From NCBI RefSeq assembly GCF_002002725.1, contig NZ_MUNW01000050.1:124001-188000 (forward strand): a DNA stretch of 64,000 nucleotides, written 5' to 3'. Positions within the stretch are counted from its first letter, which is position 1. Every line of letters starts with the position of its first letter. Below are positions 50,263-59,358 of this stretch, in pieces. Both the position numbers and the translations under genes were made by a program. The notes under the pieces were generated by a model that saw only the letters and a list, made by a program, of their open reading frames with translations, was not told the DNA's origin and did no database searches. This stretch comes from Sinorhizobium sp. A49. Lineage in GTDB: Bacteria > Pseudomonadota > Alphaproteobacteria > Rhizobiales > Rhizobiaceae.

Positions 50263-51795
50263 ATGACCGTATCTCTCGAAGGCTTCCTCGGAAGCTTCAC
50301 GACCAAGGCTGCCCGCAAACCGGAACAGGTGTTCGCCCGTTTCAACGGCGAGCCGATCACTTTTGCCGCCCTCGACGCGATGTCGGCAGCCCTTGCCGCC
50401 GATTTGCGCAAACGCGGCCTGAAATCCGGTGACCGCGCCGCCGTGATGATGCGCAATTCGCGCCTGTCGTTTGCCGTGCTCTTCGGCCTTGCCAAGGCCG
50501 GCGTCGTCTGGGTGCCGGTCAATGCGCAGCTGCGCGGCGAGGGCCTGCGCTACATCCTGGAACATTGCGAGCCGGGCGTGGTCATCTGCGACGCGGAGCT
50601 TGCCGAAACGATAGCCGACAGCGGTGCCGCTCTGCCGGTGGCCGGGCTCATTCTCGCGGGCGAACAGGCAGGCGCGGCGTCGCTCGAGACGATCCTGGCT
50701 TCCGGTGCCGCCTTCGGCGATGAGTCGCCTGCCGCCGACGATCTGTTTGCGATCATGTATACCTCCGGCACCACCGGCCGGCCGAAGGGCGTGCTGGTCA
50801 CGCACGGCATGATCCGGCTCGCCGGCGAGGCGGTGCGCACGCTGTCGGTGGCGGGTTCGGGCGATGTCTTCTTCGTCTGGGAGCCGCTCTATCATATCGG
50901 TGGCGCGCAGTTGATCGTGCTCCCGATCATCGAGGACCTGTCGCTTGCTATGGTCGACAAGTTCAGCGCCAGCCGCTTCTGGGATCAGGTACGCACTTAT
51001 GGCGCCACCCATATCCACTATCTCGGAGGCATTCTGCAGATCCTGCTGAAGCAGCCGGAAAGCGAAGATGACCGCAAGCATCCGGTGCGCGTCGCCTGGG
51101 GCGGCGGTTGCCCGAAGGAGGTGTGGCCGCTGTTCAAGGAGCGCTTCGGCGTCGAGATGCGCGAGTGCTATGGCATGACCGAAGCTTCCAGCATCACCAC
51201 CTGCAACGCTACCGGTGTTGTCGGCGCCGTTGGGCAGCCTATGCCCTGGTTCTCGGTCGATATCCTCGACGAGAAGGGCGCGCCGGTGCCGGCAGGCGCC
51301 AAGGGTGAGATCGTCGTGAGGACCTCGCTGGAAGGCGCGCTGTTCAAGGGTTATCTGCGCAATCAGGAAGCGACGGAAAAGGCGCTGCGCAACGGAGCCC
51401 TTCACACCGGCGATTCCGGCTCTTTCGATGCCGACGGCAATCTCTGGTTCCATGGGCGGCTGACCGACAGCGTCCGCTGCAAGGGCGAGAATGTTTCCGC
51501 TTGGGAGGTCGAGCATGTGGCGGCCGCCTACCCGGCAGTCGAGGATTGCGCCATGATCGGCGTTGCCGCCGATGTCGGCGAACAGGACATCAAGCTGTTC
51601 GTCAAGCCGAAGCCCGGCAGCGCGATCGATCCGATCGACCTGTCGGGATGGCTCGCCCATCGGCTCGCGCCCTACCAGAACCCGCGCTACATCGCCGTCG
51701 TCGACGAGTTCGAGCGCACGCCGAGCCAGCGCATCATGAAACACCGGCTGCCCGCGGCGCTTGATGATTGCTGGGATCGTCTGGCACGGCAGTAG
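50263..51795 (+). CDS. AMP-forming acyl-CoA synthetase (CaiC/fatty-acid CoA ligase-like)
   Basis: 510 residues. AMP-binding motif IMYTSGTTGRPKGVLVTHG, YGMTEASSITTCN, and the C-terminal hinge GRLTDSVRCKGENVSAWEVE; the final catalytic Lys lies in RTPSQRIMKHRLPAAL. It activates a carboxylate as CoA thioester using ATP. The crotonobetaine/carnitine-CoA ligase group is the nearest I recall. With the enoyl-CoA hydratase five genes back it forms a CoA-dependent breakdown route for the compound the ABC transporter imports. Confidence 0.88.
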   Translation: MTVSLEGFLGSFTTKAARKPEQVFARFNGEPITFAALDAMSAALAADLRKRGLKSGDRAAVMMRNSRLSFAVLFGLAKAGVVWVPVNAQLRGEGLRYILEHCEPGVVICDAELAETIADSGAALPVAGLILAGEQAGAASLETILASGAAFGDESPAADDLFAIMYTSGTTGRPKGVLVTHGMIRLAGEAVRTLSVAGSGDVFFVWEPLYHIGGAQLIVLPIIEDLSLAMVDKFSASRFWDQVRTYGATHIHYLGGILQILLKQPESEDDRKHPVRVAWGGGCPKEVWPLFKERFGVEMRECYGMTEASSITTCNATGVVGAVGQPMPWFSVDILDEKGAPVPAGAKGEIVVRTSLEGALFKGYLRNQEATEKALRNGALHTGDSGSFDADGNLWFHGRLTDSVRCKGENVSAWEVEHVAAAYPAVEDCAMIGVAADVGEQDIKLFVKPKPGSAIDPIDLSGWLAHRLAPYQNPRYIAVVDEFERTPSQRIMKHRLPAALDDCWDRLARQ

Positions 51796-51842
51796 GACCG
51801 AGGTATCTCGGGTGATCACGGCGAATGAAGAGAGGCGACGAG

Positions 51843-52664
51843 ATGGAACAGTCTGGCGGAATCGTGCTGGTCGGCTGCGGCAACATGGGCTTCGCGCTGC
51901 TCGAAGGCTGGCTTGATCGGGCCGGTATTCCTGCGGCCGACATTCATGTGGTCGAGCCTGCGGAACCTCTTCGTCACCGCGCCGCCGCGCGTGGCGCAAC
52001 GGTCTACGCCGATGCGTCCGACCTGCCGGAGGCGCTGCAACCTCAAGCGGTCATTGTCGCCGTCAAGCCGCAGATCGTCGGCTCGATGCTGAGCGCATAC
52101 CGTCGGTTCAGGGAGACGGCGGTGTTCGTCAGCATCGCCGCCGGCGTGCCGCTCTCGACCTTCGAGGCAACGCTTGGCGAATCCGCGATCGTGCGCGCCA
52201 TGCCCAACATGCCGGCCTCGATCGGCATGGGGGTGATTGCAGCCTTCGGCAATGCCCATATCGACGAGGTTCAGACGGGTCAGGTTACGGATCTTCTGGC
52301 GGCGGTCGGCAGCGTTCACTGGCTGTCGGAGGAAAGGCTTGTCGATGCGGCAACGGCGATATCCGGTTCGGGGCCGGCCTATCTCTTCCACTTCATCGAG
52401 TGCCTGACCGACGCGGGTATTGCCGTCGGGCTGCCGGCGGACACGGCCCTTTCCTTGGCGAAACAGACGGTGGGTGGCGCCGCTGCTCTCGCCGGCACCA
52501 GCGCCTTTTCTCCGGCAGAGCTGCGCCAGCAGGTGACCAGCCTGAACGGCACAACCGCCGCCGCCCTCGAGGCTCTGACGGCCGAGCCGGGTCTGGCCGA
52601 TCTGCTGAAGCGGGCCGCTGAGGCGGCGCACCGCCGGGCGTTGGAACTGGCCGTCGTTGGCTGA
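51843..52664 (+). CDS. proC: Pyrroline-5-carboxylate reductase
   Basis: 273 residues. Rossmann start VLVGCGNMGFALLEGWLDRA, middle VKPQIVGSMLSAY and MPNMPASIGMG, and the C-terminal signature AISGSGPAYLFHFIECLTDA, ADTALSLAKQTVGGAAAL. Normally it makes proline from pyrroline-5-carboxylate with NADPH; an accessory copy in a catabolic operon may act in the opposite sense or on a related cyclic imine. ATG 51843 with AGAGG ahead is preferred over ATG 51825. It closes the IclR-side operon and is convergent with the LysR gene. Confidence 0.88.
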   Translation: MEQSGGIVLVGCGNMGFALLEGWLDRAGIPAADIHVVEPAEPLRHRAAARGATVYADASDLPEALQPQAVIVAVKPQIVGSMLSAYRRFRETAVFVSIAAGVPLSTFEATLGESAIVRAMPNMPASIGMGVIAAFGNAHIDEVQTGQVTDLLAAVGSVHWLSEERLVDAATAISGSGPAYLFHFIECLTDAGIAVGLPADTALSLAKQTVGGAAALAGTSAFSPAELRQQVTSLNGTTAAALEALTAEPGLADLLKRAAEAAHRRALELAVVG

Positions 52665-52694
52665 TCGTGGCTGAAAACCAGTCCTAACCCAGGG

Positions 52695-53621
52695 TCAGGG
52701 CGTGGTAAACGATGCGTCGCGCAAACCGGGAAGGTGAAACGCCTGCTGGAAATAGGACCGCAGCGCCTGCATCGGCGGCGTGAAGTCCGCTCCCCGCCGC
52801 CAGGCAAGGCCGACATCCATGGCTGGCACCGGGTCGCGCACGTTGATCGTCTCGATGCGCCGGCCTTCGAGCGACCAGGGGCGATGGACCATGTCGGAAA
52901 GAATGGTCACGCCCTGGCCATTGGCGACGAGCGAACGCACCGCCTCGACCGACGAGGTCCTGAGATTGACGCGCGGCTGATAGGTCGAGGCGCTCCAGTA
53001 TTTCAGAGACGAATGCGCGGCTTCGTCCACCGTCAGCATGATGTAGGGTTCTTCGGAGATCTCGCGAAAACCGACGCTGTCGCGTTGGAGCAGCGGATGC
53101 TGGGCGGGCACCCAGAGCCGCCGCGTCGAGCTCATCAGCTTTTCGGTCGTCAGCGCCGGGTTGAGGATGTTGGAGGTCAGAAGCACCGCCATGTCGTAGC
53201 GGTTGGTGAGCAGGCCCTCCTCGATCGATTCCCGCTTGAGCTCGAACAGTTGCAGCTCGAGTTTCGGAAACAGGCGCCGCAGCCGCTCGATATGCTGCGG
53301 CAGGAAGTAGCCGATAACGGTATAGGTGGCGGCGATTGCCAGCGTGCCCTCGACGGCGCTGCTGACGACGTTCAGATGCGTCGCCTCGTCCACTTTCTTC
53401 AGGATCTCGTAGGCGTGGGAGAGGAACTCTCGCCCTGCCATCGTCAGGTCCATGCCGCTCGGCGTGCGCAGGAACAGGTTGGCGCCGACGATGCGCTCCA
53501 GTTCCTTGATGGCGGTGGTTACAGCGGACTGGGAGATCGAGAGATCGATCGCCGCCTGCGATATCTGGCCAAGTTCCGCGGTTGCGACGAAATAGCGAAG
53601 CTGGCGAAGGCTGATCGACAA
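52695..53621 (-). CDS. LysR-family transcriptional regulator
   Basis: 308 residues. N-terminal helix-turn-helix (LRQLRYFVATAELGQISQAA, IDLSISQSAVTTAIKELERI) and a co-inducer domain (LFPKLELQLFELKRESIEEG; VEAVRSLVANGQGVTILSDM). It is divergent from the pxp operon, with a T-N11-A type palindrome between, so it is the likely activator of that operon. Confidence 0.92.
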   Translation of the reverse strand: MSISLRQLRYFVATAELGQISQAAIDLSISQSAVTTAIKELERIVGANLFLRTPSGMDLTMAGREFLSHAYEILKKVDEATHLNVVSSAVEGTLAIAATYTVIGYFLPQHIERLRRLFPKLELQLFELKRESIEEGLLTNRYDMAVLLTSNILNPALTTEKLMSSTRRLWVPAQHPLLQRDSVGFREISEEPYIMLTVDEAAHSSLKYWSASTYQPRVNLRTSSVEAVRSLVANGQGVTILSDMVHRPWSLEGRRIETINVRDPVPAMDVGLAWRRGADFTPPMQALRSYFQQAFHLPGLRDASFTTP

Positions 53622-53659
53622 AGCTCATCTCCCATCTGATTATTTGATATCTTGGCTTC

Positions 53660-53789
53660 GAAAATCAGAAAGCCTGCCGCGCCTTTGAGCAACCAACTGG
53701 GCATTCCCCAGGCACTCCGGCGCAAGCCATTCTAAAGACGCTAATTTTCAAACAGGGTTTTTGCAACTGCGAATTCTGAAAATCAGATT
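53660..53789. promoter_or_regulatory. LysR-type binding sites between the regulator and the pxp operon
   Basis: A near-perfect 17-base palindrome ATTCTGAAAATCAGATT at 53773-53789 (one mismatch) and a repeated core GAAAATCAGA at 53660-53669 and 53778-53787. The spacing and AT-rich setting suit LysR recognition and activation sites. Confidence 0.5.
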
Positions 53790-53909
53790 CAAGCCATATG
53801 AAAATAGAATTTTTCAAATGCCGTGTTTCGCCCTAGCGTTTCTTCCAGAGGTCAGGGTTGCCGGGAGAGCAATCTCCAGGAGAGCGACCTGCAACAGAGG
53901 GATGAGGCA

Positions 53910-54686
53910 TTGCTCGACGTCGTCGATATCAATTGCGATATGGGAGAAGCCTTCGGCCGCTGGCGCATCGGCGATACCGACGATGCGACATTGATGCCGC
54001 TGATCAGCTCTGCCAACATCGCTGCCGGCTTCCACGCTGGCGATCCCAATCTGATGGATGAGACGGTTCGGCTCGCCGCCGAACATGGCGTCGGCATCGG
54101 CGCCCATCCCGGCTATCGCGACCTGCAGGGTTTCGGCCGCCGCAAGATTGCGGGCACCGCCCGCGAGCTCGTCAACGACATGGTCTACCAGGTCGGCGCG
54201 ATCCGCGAATTCGCCCGCCGGCACGGTGCGCCTCTGCAGCATGTGAAGCCGCATGGGGCACTTTACATGGAGATGGCCGTCAACCGCGAACTCTCCCAGA
54301 TCTTCATGCAATACATGCGCACGGTCGCGCCCAATGCTTTTGTCTTCTGCATGGCCGGATCGGCGACGGAGCTTGCAGCTCACGAAGTCGGCCAACCCGT
54401 CATCCGCGAGTTCTATGCCGACCGCGACTATGACGACAGCGGCTCGATCGTTTTCACCCGTGATGCCGGCCGGCCGGATGCCGCGGTAATCGCCCGCAAG
54501 GTCGTTCGCGCCTGTCGGGAAGGGCGGGTGCGCACGGTCACCGGCGCCGACGTCGATGTCCCGTTCGAATCCATCTGTTTTCATTCCGATACGCTGGGCG
54601 CGCTCGATATCGTGCGCCTCATGCGGGAGGCGCTGAGTGCCGAGGGCATTCGCATCGCTCCCGTCTCTCAGGTCAAAACCAGATAA
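53910..54686 (+). CDS. pxpA: 5-oxoprolinase subunit A (LamB/YcsF family)
   Basis: 258 residues. The family's opening [13 protein letters not shown], then [54 protein letters not shown] and a late [16 protein letters not shown]. PxpA acts with PxpB/PxpC to hydrolyse 5-oxoproline with ATP. The start is judged to be TTG 53910, which follows GATGAGG and gives the normal length; a GTG at 53823 would add 29 unlikely residues. First gene of a five-gene operon. Confidence 0.85.
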   Translation: MLDVVDINCDMGEAFGRWRIGDTDDATLMPLISSANIAAGFHAGDPNLMDETVRLAAEHGVGIGAHPGYRDLQGFGRRKIAGTARELVNDMVYQVGAIREFARRHGAPLQHVKPHGALYMEMAVNRELSQIFMQYMRTVAPNAFVFCMAGSATELAAHEVGQPVIREFYADRDYDDSGSIVFTRDAGRPDAAVIARKVVRACREGRVRTVTGADVDVPFESICFHSDTLGALDIVRLMREALSAEGIRIAPVSQVKTR

Positions 54687-54702
54687 CATAGCGGAGGCAA
54701 CC

Positions 54703-54945
54703 ATGAGCAAGCACGAAATCCGATCGCCCCTTCCAGGAACTTTCTATCGCTCGTCTGCTCCGGATGTCCCGCCGTTCAAGGCGGACGGCGATGCCGTTTC
54801 CTCCAGCGACGCCATCGGCCTGATCGAAGTCATGAAGACCTTTCAGGAGATCCAGGCTGGGGTCGCCGGCGGCAGTATCCGCTTTCTCGTCGACAATGAA
54901 GAGCCCGTCATGGCCGGCCAGGTGATCGCCGAGGTCGAACAATGA
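54703..54945 (+). CDS. Biotin carboxyl carrier protein (AccB-like, single domain)
   Basis: 80 residues, only a biotinyl domain: IRSPLPGTFYRSSAPDVPPF, then IGLIEVMKTFQEIQAGVAGG with biotinylated Lys45 in EVMKT, and DNEEPVMAGQVIAEVEQ. It lacks the long N-terminus of chromosomal AccB. It overlaps the biotin carboxylase gene by four bases. It should carry CO2 between the carboxylase and the PxpB/PxpC pair. Confidence 0.9.
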   Translation: MSKHEIRSPLPGTFYRSSAPDVPPFKADGDAVSSSDAIGLIEVMKTFQEIQAGVAGGSIRFLVDNEEPVMAGQVIAEVEQ

Positions 54946-56327
54946 AGCTCCGCTCGGTTCTCGTTGCCAATCGAGGCGAAATCGCCGTCCGCATCATCCG
55001 CGCCGCCAAGGCGCTCGGTATCCGCACGGTGCAGGTCCATAGCGCCGCCGACGCCGACATGCTGGCCGTCAAGCTCGCCGACGAGGCGATCGAGATCGGG
55101 CCGCCGGCGCCAAAGAAATCCTATCTCAACATAGAAGCGGTGATTGCGGCAGCCAAACGCGCCAATGTCGATGCGGTTCATCCGGGCTACGGTTTCCTGT
55201 CGGAAAACGGCGATTTTGCCGACGCTGTGGTCGATGCCGGCCTGATCTTCATCGGACCATCCGGCGATGCGATCCGGCTTCTGGGCGACAAGGTCGCCGC
55301 CCGCGCGGTTGCCGAGAAGGCCGGCGTGCCGACGGTTCCCGGAAGCGACGGCCGGATTTCCAGCCTTGCTGAAGCGCTCAAGGTCACGGAGCGCACCGAC
55401 TTTCCCGTCATGATCAAGGCAGCAGCCGGCGGCGGTGGCCGCGGCATCCGCATCGTCAACAATGCGGGCGAGTTGGAGACGCAGTTTCCCCAGGCATCCG
55501 CCGAGGCGCTCGCCTCCTTTGGCGATGGTGGCCTCTATCTGGAAAAGGTCATCACCCGTGCTCGCCATGTCGAGGTCCAGATCCTCGGCGACGGCGAGAA
55601 TGTCGTGCATTGCTTCGAGCGCGAATGCTCGCTGCAGCGCCGCCGGCAGAAGGTCTGGGAAGAGGCGCCGTCCTTCCTGCTTCCGCCCGAAGTCCGCCAG
55701 AAGCTTTGCGACAGCGCCGTCGCCCTGGCGCGCTCCGTCGGCTACCGCGGGGCCGGCACGGTCGAATACCTCTATGACGACGAGACCGGCCAGTTCTATT
55801 TCATCGAGGTCAACACCCGCATCCAGGTGGAACACCCGGTGACCGAGATGATCACCGGCATCGATCTGGTCGAGGAGATGTTCCGCATCGCCGCCGGTGC
55901 CCCGCTCTCGGTTCGCCAGGCCGACATCGCCGTCAACGGCCATGCCATCGAATGCCGGATCAATGCCGAGGATCCGAGGCGTGGTTTCATGCCGGCGCCG
56001 GGCAGGATCGAAAGGCTCGAGGTGCCGGAGGGTGAGGGCATTCGTTTCGACACGATGCTCTACGAGGGTTACGTCATCCCGCCGTTCTACGATTCATTGC
56101 TCGGCAAACTGATCGTCTGGGGGGAGGATCGCGCGGCGTGCCTGGCGCGCCTCTCGCAGGCGCTGGCGCGGCTGACGATCGAGGGGGTGCCGACGACGAT
56201 CCCGTTGCATCGGGCATTGGCGGCAGACCCGCAGATCGCCGCAGGCGCCTTCCATACCCGCTTTCTCGAGACATGGCTTGAAACTGAATTTGCCGCCGAT
56301 GGCGGCCGTGCCGCGGAGGTCGCGTGA
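54942..56327 (+). CDS. Biotin carboxylase (AccC-like)
   Basis: 461 residues. ATP-grasp enzyme that carboxylates biotin with bicarbonate: VLVANRGEIAVRIIRAAKAL, VHPGYGFLSENGDFADAVVD, IKAAAGGGGRGIRIV, ERECSLQRRRQKVWEEAPSF, FIEVNTRIQVEHPVTEMITG. Full length. Located between BCCP and pxpB, so it is probably dedicated to this operon and not to fatty acid synthesis. Confidence 0.92.
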   Translation: MKLRSVLVANRGEIAVRIIRAAKALGIRTVQVHSAADADMLAVKLADEAIEIGPPAPKKSYLNIEAVIAAAKRANVDAVHPGYGFLSENGDFADAVVDAGLIFIGPSGDAIRLLGDKVAARAVAEKAGVPTVPGSDGRISSLAEALKVTERTDFPVMIKAAAGGGGRGIRIVNNAGELETQFPQASAEALASFGDGGLYLEKVITRARHVEVQILGDGENVVHCFERECSLQRRRQKVWEEAPSFLLPPEVRQKLCDSAVALARSVGYRGAGTVEYLYDDETGQFYFIEVNTRIQVEHPVTEMITGIDLVEEMFRIAAGAPLSVRQADIAVNGHAIECRINAEDPRRGFMPAPGRIERLEVPEGEGIRFDTMLYEGYVIPPFYDSLLGKLIVWGEDRAACLARLSQALARLTIEGVPTTIPLHRALAADPQIAAGAFHTRFLETWLETEFAADGGRAAEVA

Positions 56328-57202
56328 TGCCGACACGATATACGTTCGGAGGTGACGAGCACCTGTTCGTCGAATGCAGCGACGAGATGTCGTTGGAGGC
56401 CTTCTTCAAGAGCCTTTCCATGGCCAACGGCGTCAAGGAGAGCGGCATCAAGGGCATCACCGAGATCTGCCCGGCCAATGCGTCCTTCCAGATCAAGTTC
56501 GACCCGGATCAGATCAAGCCCGAGGACGTGCTGAGGGAAGTACGGGCGATCGAGGGTGCGGCAGAGCGGGCCGAGCCAGTCATTCGCACCCGCATCGTCG
56601 AAATCCCGGTCTTCTACAATGACCCCTGGACGAACGAGACGCTGATGCGCTTTCGCGAGCGCCACCAGGAGCCGTCGGGAACCGATCTCGACTATGCCAC
56701 CCGCATCAACGGCTATGGCGATGTCGACGATTTCGTCGCGGCCCATTCCGGCTCGCCCTGGTTCGTGTCGATGGTCGGCTTCGTCGCCGGCTTGCCGTTC
56801 ATGTACCAGATGGTCGAGCGGCAACGGCAGATCCAGGTGCCGAAATACCTGCGCCCGCGCACCGACACGCCGCGGCTGACCGTCGGTCATGGCGGCTGCT
56901 TCGGCTGCATCTATTCGGTGCGCGGTGCCGGCGGCTACCAGATGTTCGGCATCACGCCGATGCCGATTTTCGATCCGACGCAGACCACCAGCTATCTGCG
57001 CGACTTCATGGTGTTCTTCCGGCCGGGCGACATCGTCAAGTTCAAGCCGATCGATCGCGATGCCTATGATCAGGCGGTCGAGGACGTCGACAAGGGGCGC
57101 TTCAGCCCGCCGGTCCGCGAGGTCAGCTTCGACCTGCGTGAATTCCAGAAGGATATCACTGGCTACAACACTCGGCTGGAGGGCATGATCAATGGCCATT
57201 AA
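56327..57202 (+). CDS. pxpB: 5-oxoprolinase subunit B / allophanate hydrolase subunit 1-like
   Basis: 291 residues of the AHS1 (KipI) family, somewhat longer than PxpB of E. coli (218) because of extra N-terminal residues. Seen: VEIPVFYNDPWTNETLMRFR as the likely start of the core, then SGSPWFVSMVGFVAGLPFMY, RTDTPRLTVGHGGCFGCIYS and GAGGYQMFGITPMPIFDP. In urea carboxylase the same domain forms half of the carboxyltransferase. ATG 56327 overlaps the previous stop (TGATG), and the stop overlaps pxpC by 11 bases. Confidence 0.88.
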   Translation: MPTRYTFGGDEHLFVECSDEMSLEAFFKSLSMANGVKESGIKGITEICPANASFQIKFDPDQIKPEDVLREVRAIEGAAERAEPVIRTRIVEIPVFYNDPWTNETLMRFRERHQEPSGTDLDYATRINGYGDVDDFVAAHSGSPWFVSMVGFVAGLPFMYQMVERQRQIQVPKYLRPRTDTPRLTVGHGGCFGCIYSVRGAGGYQMFGITPMPIFDPTQTTSYLRDFMVFFRPGDIVKFKPIDRDAYDQAVEDVDKGRFSPPVREVSFDLREFQKDITGYNTRLEGMINGH

Positions 57203-58163
57203 GGTTCTGCATCACGGCCTTGCGACCACCGTCCAGGACCTTGGCCGTCCGGGCTATTTCCATCTCGGGATTCCGCTCGGCGGCGCCATGGATCGCTATG
57301 CGATGCGCGCCGCCAATCTGCTCGTTGGAAACGACGAGGGCTCTGCCGGCCTCGAAGCGGTGTTCCTCGGCCCCAAGCTCGAATTTACCGAAGACGCGGT
57401 CGTTGCCGTGACTGGAGCCGACATGCCGGCAAAGGTCGACGGCGTCGAGCAGCCGGGTTGGACGGCTTTTTCCGTTCGCGCCGGCCAGACGCTGACTTTC
57501 GATTTCCTCAAATCCGGCGCCCGCATCTACATCGCCGTTGCCGGCGGCATCGACGTGCCGTTGGCGCTCGGCAGCCGCTCGACCTACCCGATCGGTGCGC
57601 TTGGCGGCTACAAGGGCCGGCCGCTTGCGGCGGGCGACGAACTGCCGGTTGGTGCAGCCAATGGGTCCGGTGAGGCCCGTTCGGTGGCTGAGCAGTTGCG
57701 GCGCCTGCCCGCAGCCCCCGTGGCGTTGCGCGTCCTGCCCGGTCTCTACTGGGATCGCCTTTCCGACGAGGCCAAGCTGAGCTTCTTTGCCGACGAATGG
57801 AAGGTGGCGCCGGAAGCCGACCGCATGGGCTACCGCTTCCGCGGCGGTCGCAAGCTTTCCTTCGTCGAGCGCGAGCAGCCGTTCGGCGCCGGCTCCGACC
57901 CGTCCAACATCGTCGACAGCTGCTACCCCTATGGCTCCATCCAGGTGCCCGGCGGAACAGAGCCGATCATCCTGCATCGCGATGCGGTTTCGGGCGGCGG
58001 CTACTTCATGCTCGGAACGGTGATCTCCGCCGACATGGATCTGATCGGGCAGATGCAGCCGCATACGCCGACCCGGTTCGTCGAGGTAACGATGGATGAG
58101 GCCCTGGCGGCGCGGGCTGAGGAAAACACTCGGCTTGAGGCTCTGCGCACGTCGCTGCGCTGA
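57192..58163 (+). CDS. pxpC: 5-oxoprolinase subunit C / biotin-dependent carboxyltransferase (AHS2)
   Basis: 323 residues of the AHS2 (KipA) family: LATTVQDLGRPGYFHLGIPL, GGAMDRYAMRAANLLVGNDE, YIAVAGGIDVPLALGSRSTY, and the end PGGTEPIILHRDAVSGGGYF. Together with PxpB it is equivalent to the urea carboxylase carboxyltransferase. Last gene of the operon; convergent with the GntR gene. Confidence 0.9.
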   Translation: MAIKVLHHGLATTVQDLGRPGYFHLGIPLGGAMDRYAMRAANLLVGNDEGSAGLEAVFLGPKLEFTEDAVVAVTGADMPAKVDGVEQPGWTAFSVRAGQTLTFDFLKSGARIYIAVAGGIDVPLALGSRSTYPIGALGGYKGRPLAAGDELPVGAANGSGEARSVAEQLRRLPAAPVALRVLPGLYWDRLSDEAKLSFFADEWKVAPEADRMGYRFRGGRKLSFVEREQPFGAGSDPSNIVDSCYPYGSIQVPGGTEPIILHRDAVSGGGYFMLGTVISADMDLIGQMQPHTPTRFVEVTMDEALAARAEENTRLEALRTSLR

Positions 58164-58257
58164 CGGGGAAACGGAGGGCAGGATGGAGCGCGGGGATCGG
58201 AAGGGAAAATCGGTAGCCGCGCCCGGCAACGTCGGCAACGCAACCGAGCGCGTTTGC

Positions 58258-59298
58258 CTATTCGACGACGCGGGTCAGATACGCCGCGGTAACGCTTGGG
58301 CCCGGAATGATCGCAACGATCTTCATCTGGGCGATCGTTCGGTTCATCGAAGCGTCGATGTGGTTCTCCAGCATCGCCGCAGCCGCTGCGGTCGCACCGC
58401 GCGTCATCAGTTCGACGATCAGCCGGATCTCCGCAATCACCGCCGGGTCTCCCGGAAGGCCGAGCTGCCGGAGCAGCCGTTCGGTCGCGGTGACCGGCAA
58501 CAGGTTGTTGCGGATCAGTTCGCGCAGGCGCTCGTTCGGCATGGCCAGCACGCAGCACTCGGTAAACTGCGTGCGGATGTCCTCGAGGTTCTGCCAGGCG
58601 TCCGCCGATTGCGCGCCGTCGCGTTCGCTGAGCCGGCTAAACAAGGCAGCAAGCCGATCCCGGTCGATATGGCCGGCGCCAAGGGCAAGCGCCTGCGGCT
58701 CGAGCAGACGGCGCAGCATGAAATGATCCTTGACGGTCTGGGCCGTCAGCGGGCCGGCAATCCAGTGCGAGCTTTGGTTCTTGCGCACCAGCCCGCGCTC
58801 GCGCAGGCGCGTAAGAACATCGCGCACGACGGTGCGGCTGACGCTGAAGTGGTTGGCGAGTTCGTTTTCGATGATGCGGTACTGGCCGAAGATGACGCAG
58901 CCGGCGACGTCGTTCTCGATCTCGGTGTAGATGCGCTCCCAGGACGAGCGGCTTTGCAGCGCCTCGTCGGCATGTTGTGGGATGGTGAGCCCGAGCGACT
59001 TGATGTCGGTGCGGTTGGGTTCGATCGCCCGGCCCGGCGGTCCGACGAGATAGCCGCGTCCCTTGAAGCGGTGAACGAGGCCGTCGCTTTCCAATTGCAG
59101 GAGCGCACGCTGAACCGGCGCCCGCGAAATCTGCAGGATTTCCGCGATCGGCCCTTCGAGCAGAACGAGGCCGGCCGGCAGGACGCCATCGGCGATGTTA
59201 CTGCGCAGGACGTCCTCGGCAATTTCGTAGCGGCGCTGGGTATTCTGGCCGAGGCGTGGCTCGCTCATGCGATCGGGCGTCTTCCGTTTGGCTGGCAA
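58258..59298 (-). CDS. GntR-family regulator with two winged-helix domains and an FCD domain
   Basis: 346 residues, about 100 more than a usual FCD-type GntR protein. The first DNA-binding domain is at about 20-88 (YEIAEDVLRSNIADGVLPAG; IAEILQISRAPVQRALLQLE; GRGYLVG) and a second at about 115-180 (IYTEIENDVAGCVIFGQYRI; LANHFSVSRTVVRDVLTRLR). The FCD-like region ends the protein (QFTECCVLAMPNERLRELIR). It is divergent from the ABC/SDR operon. ATG 59298 or 59268. Confidence 0.85.
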   Translation of the reverse strand: MPAKRKTPDRMSEPRLGQNTQRRYEIAEDVLRSNIADGVLPAGLVLLEGPIAEILQISRAPVQRALLQLESDGLVHRFKGRGYLVGPPGRAIEPNRTDIKSLGLTIPQHADEALQSRSSWERIYTEIENDVAGCVIFGQYRIIENELANHFSVSRTVVRDVLTRLRERGLVRKNQSSHWIAGPLTAQTVKDHFMLRRLLEPQALALGAGHIDRDRLAALFSRLSERDGAQSADAWQNLEDIRTQFTECCVLAMPNERLRELIRNNLLPVTATERLLRQLGLPGDPAVIAEIRLIVELMTRGATAAAAAMLENHIDASMNRTIAQMKIVAIIPGPSVTAAYLTRVVE

Positions 59299-59358
59299 TT
59301 TTGTCCTCTTTCTTTACGCCACTTGCCTGGGGATGTGACAGCTGAAAATAAATGCATT

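Noticed and set aside
50173-51999. A 608-codon minus-strand open frame opposite the acyl-CoA synthetase gene
   Set aside because: Antisense of a clearly coding ligase; its predicted protein has no domains and crosses gene boundaries.
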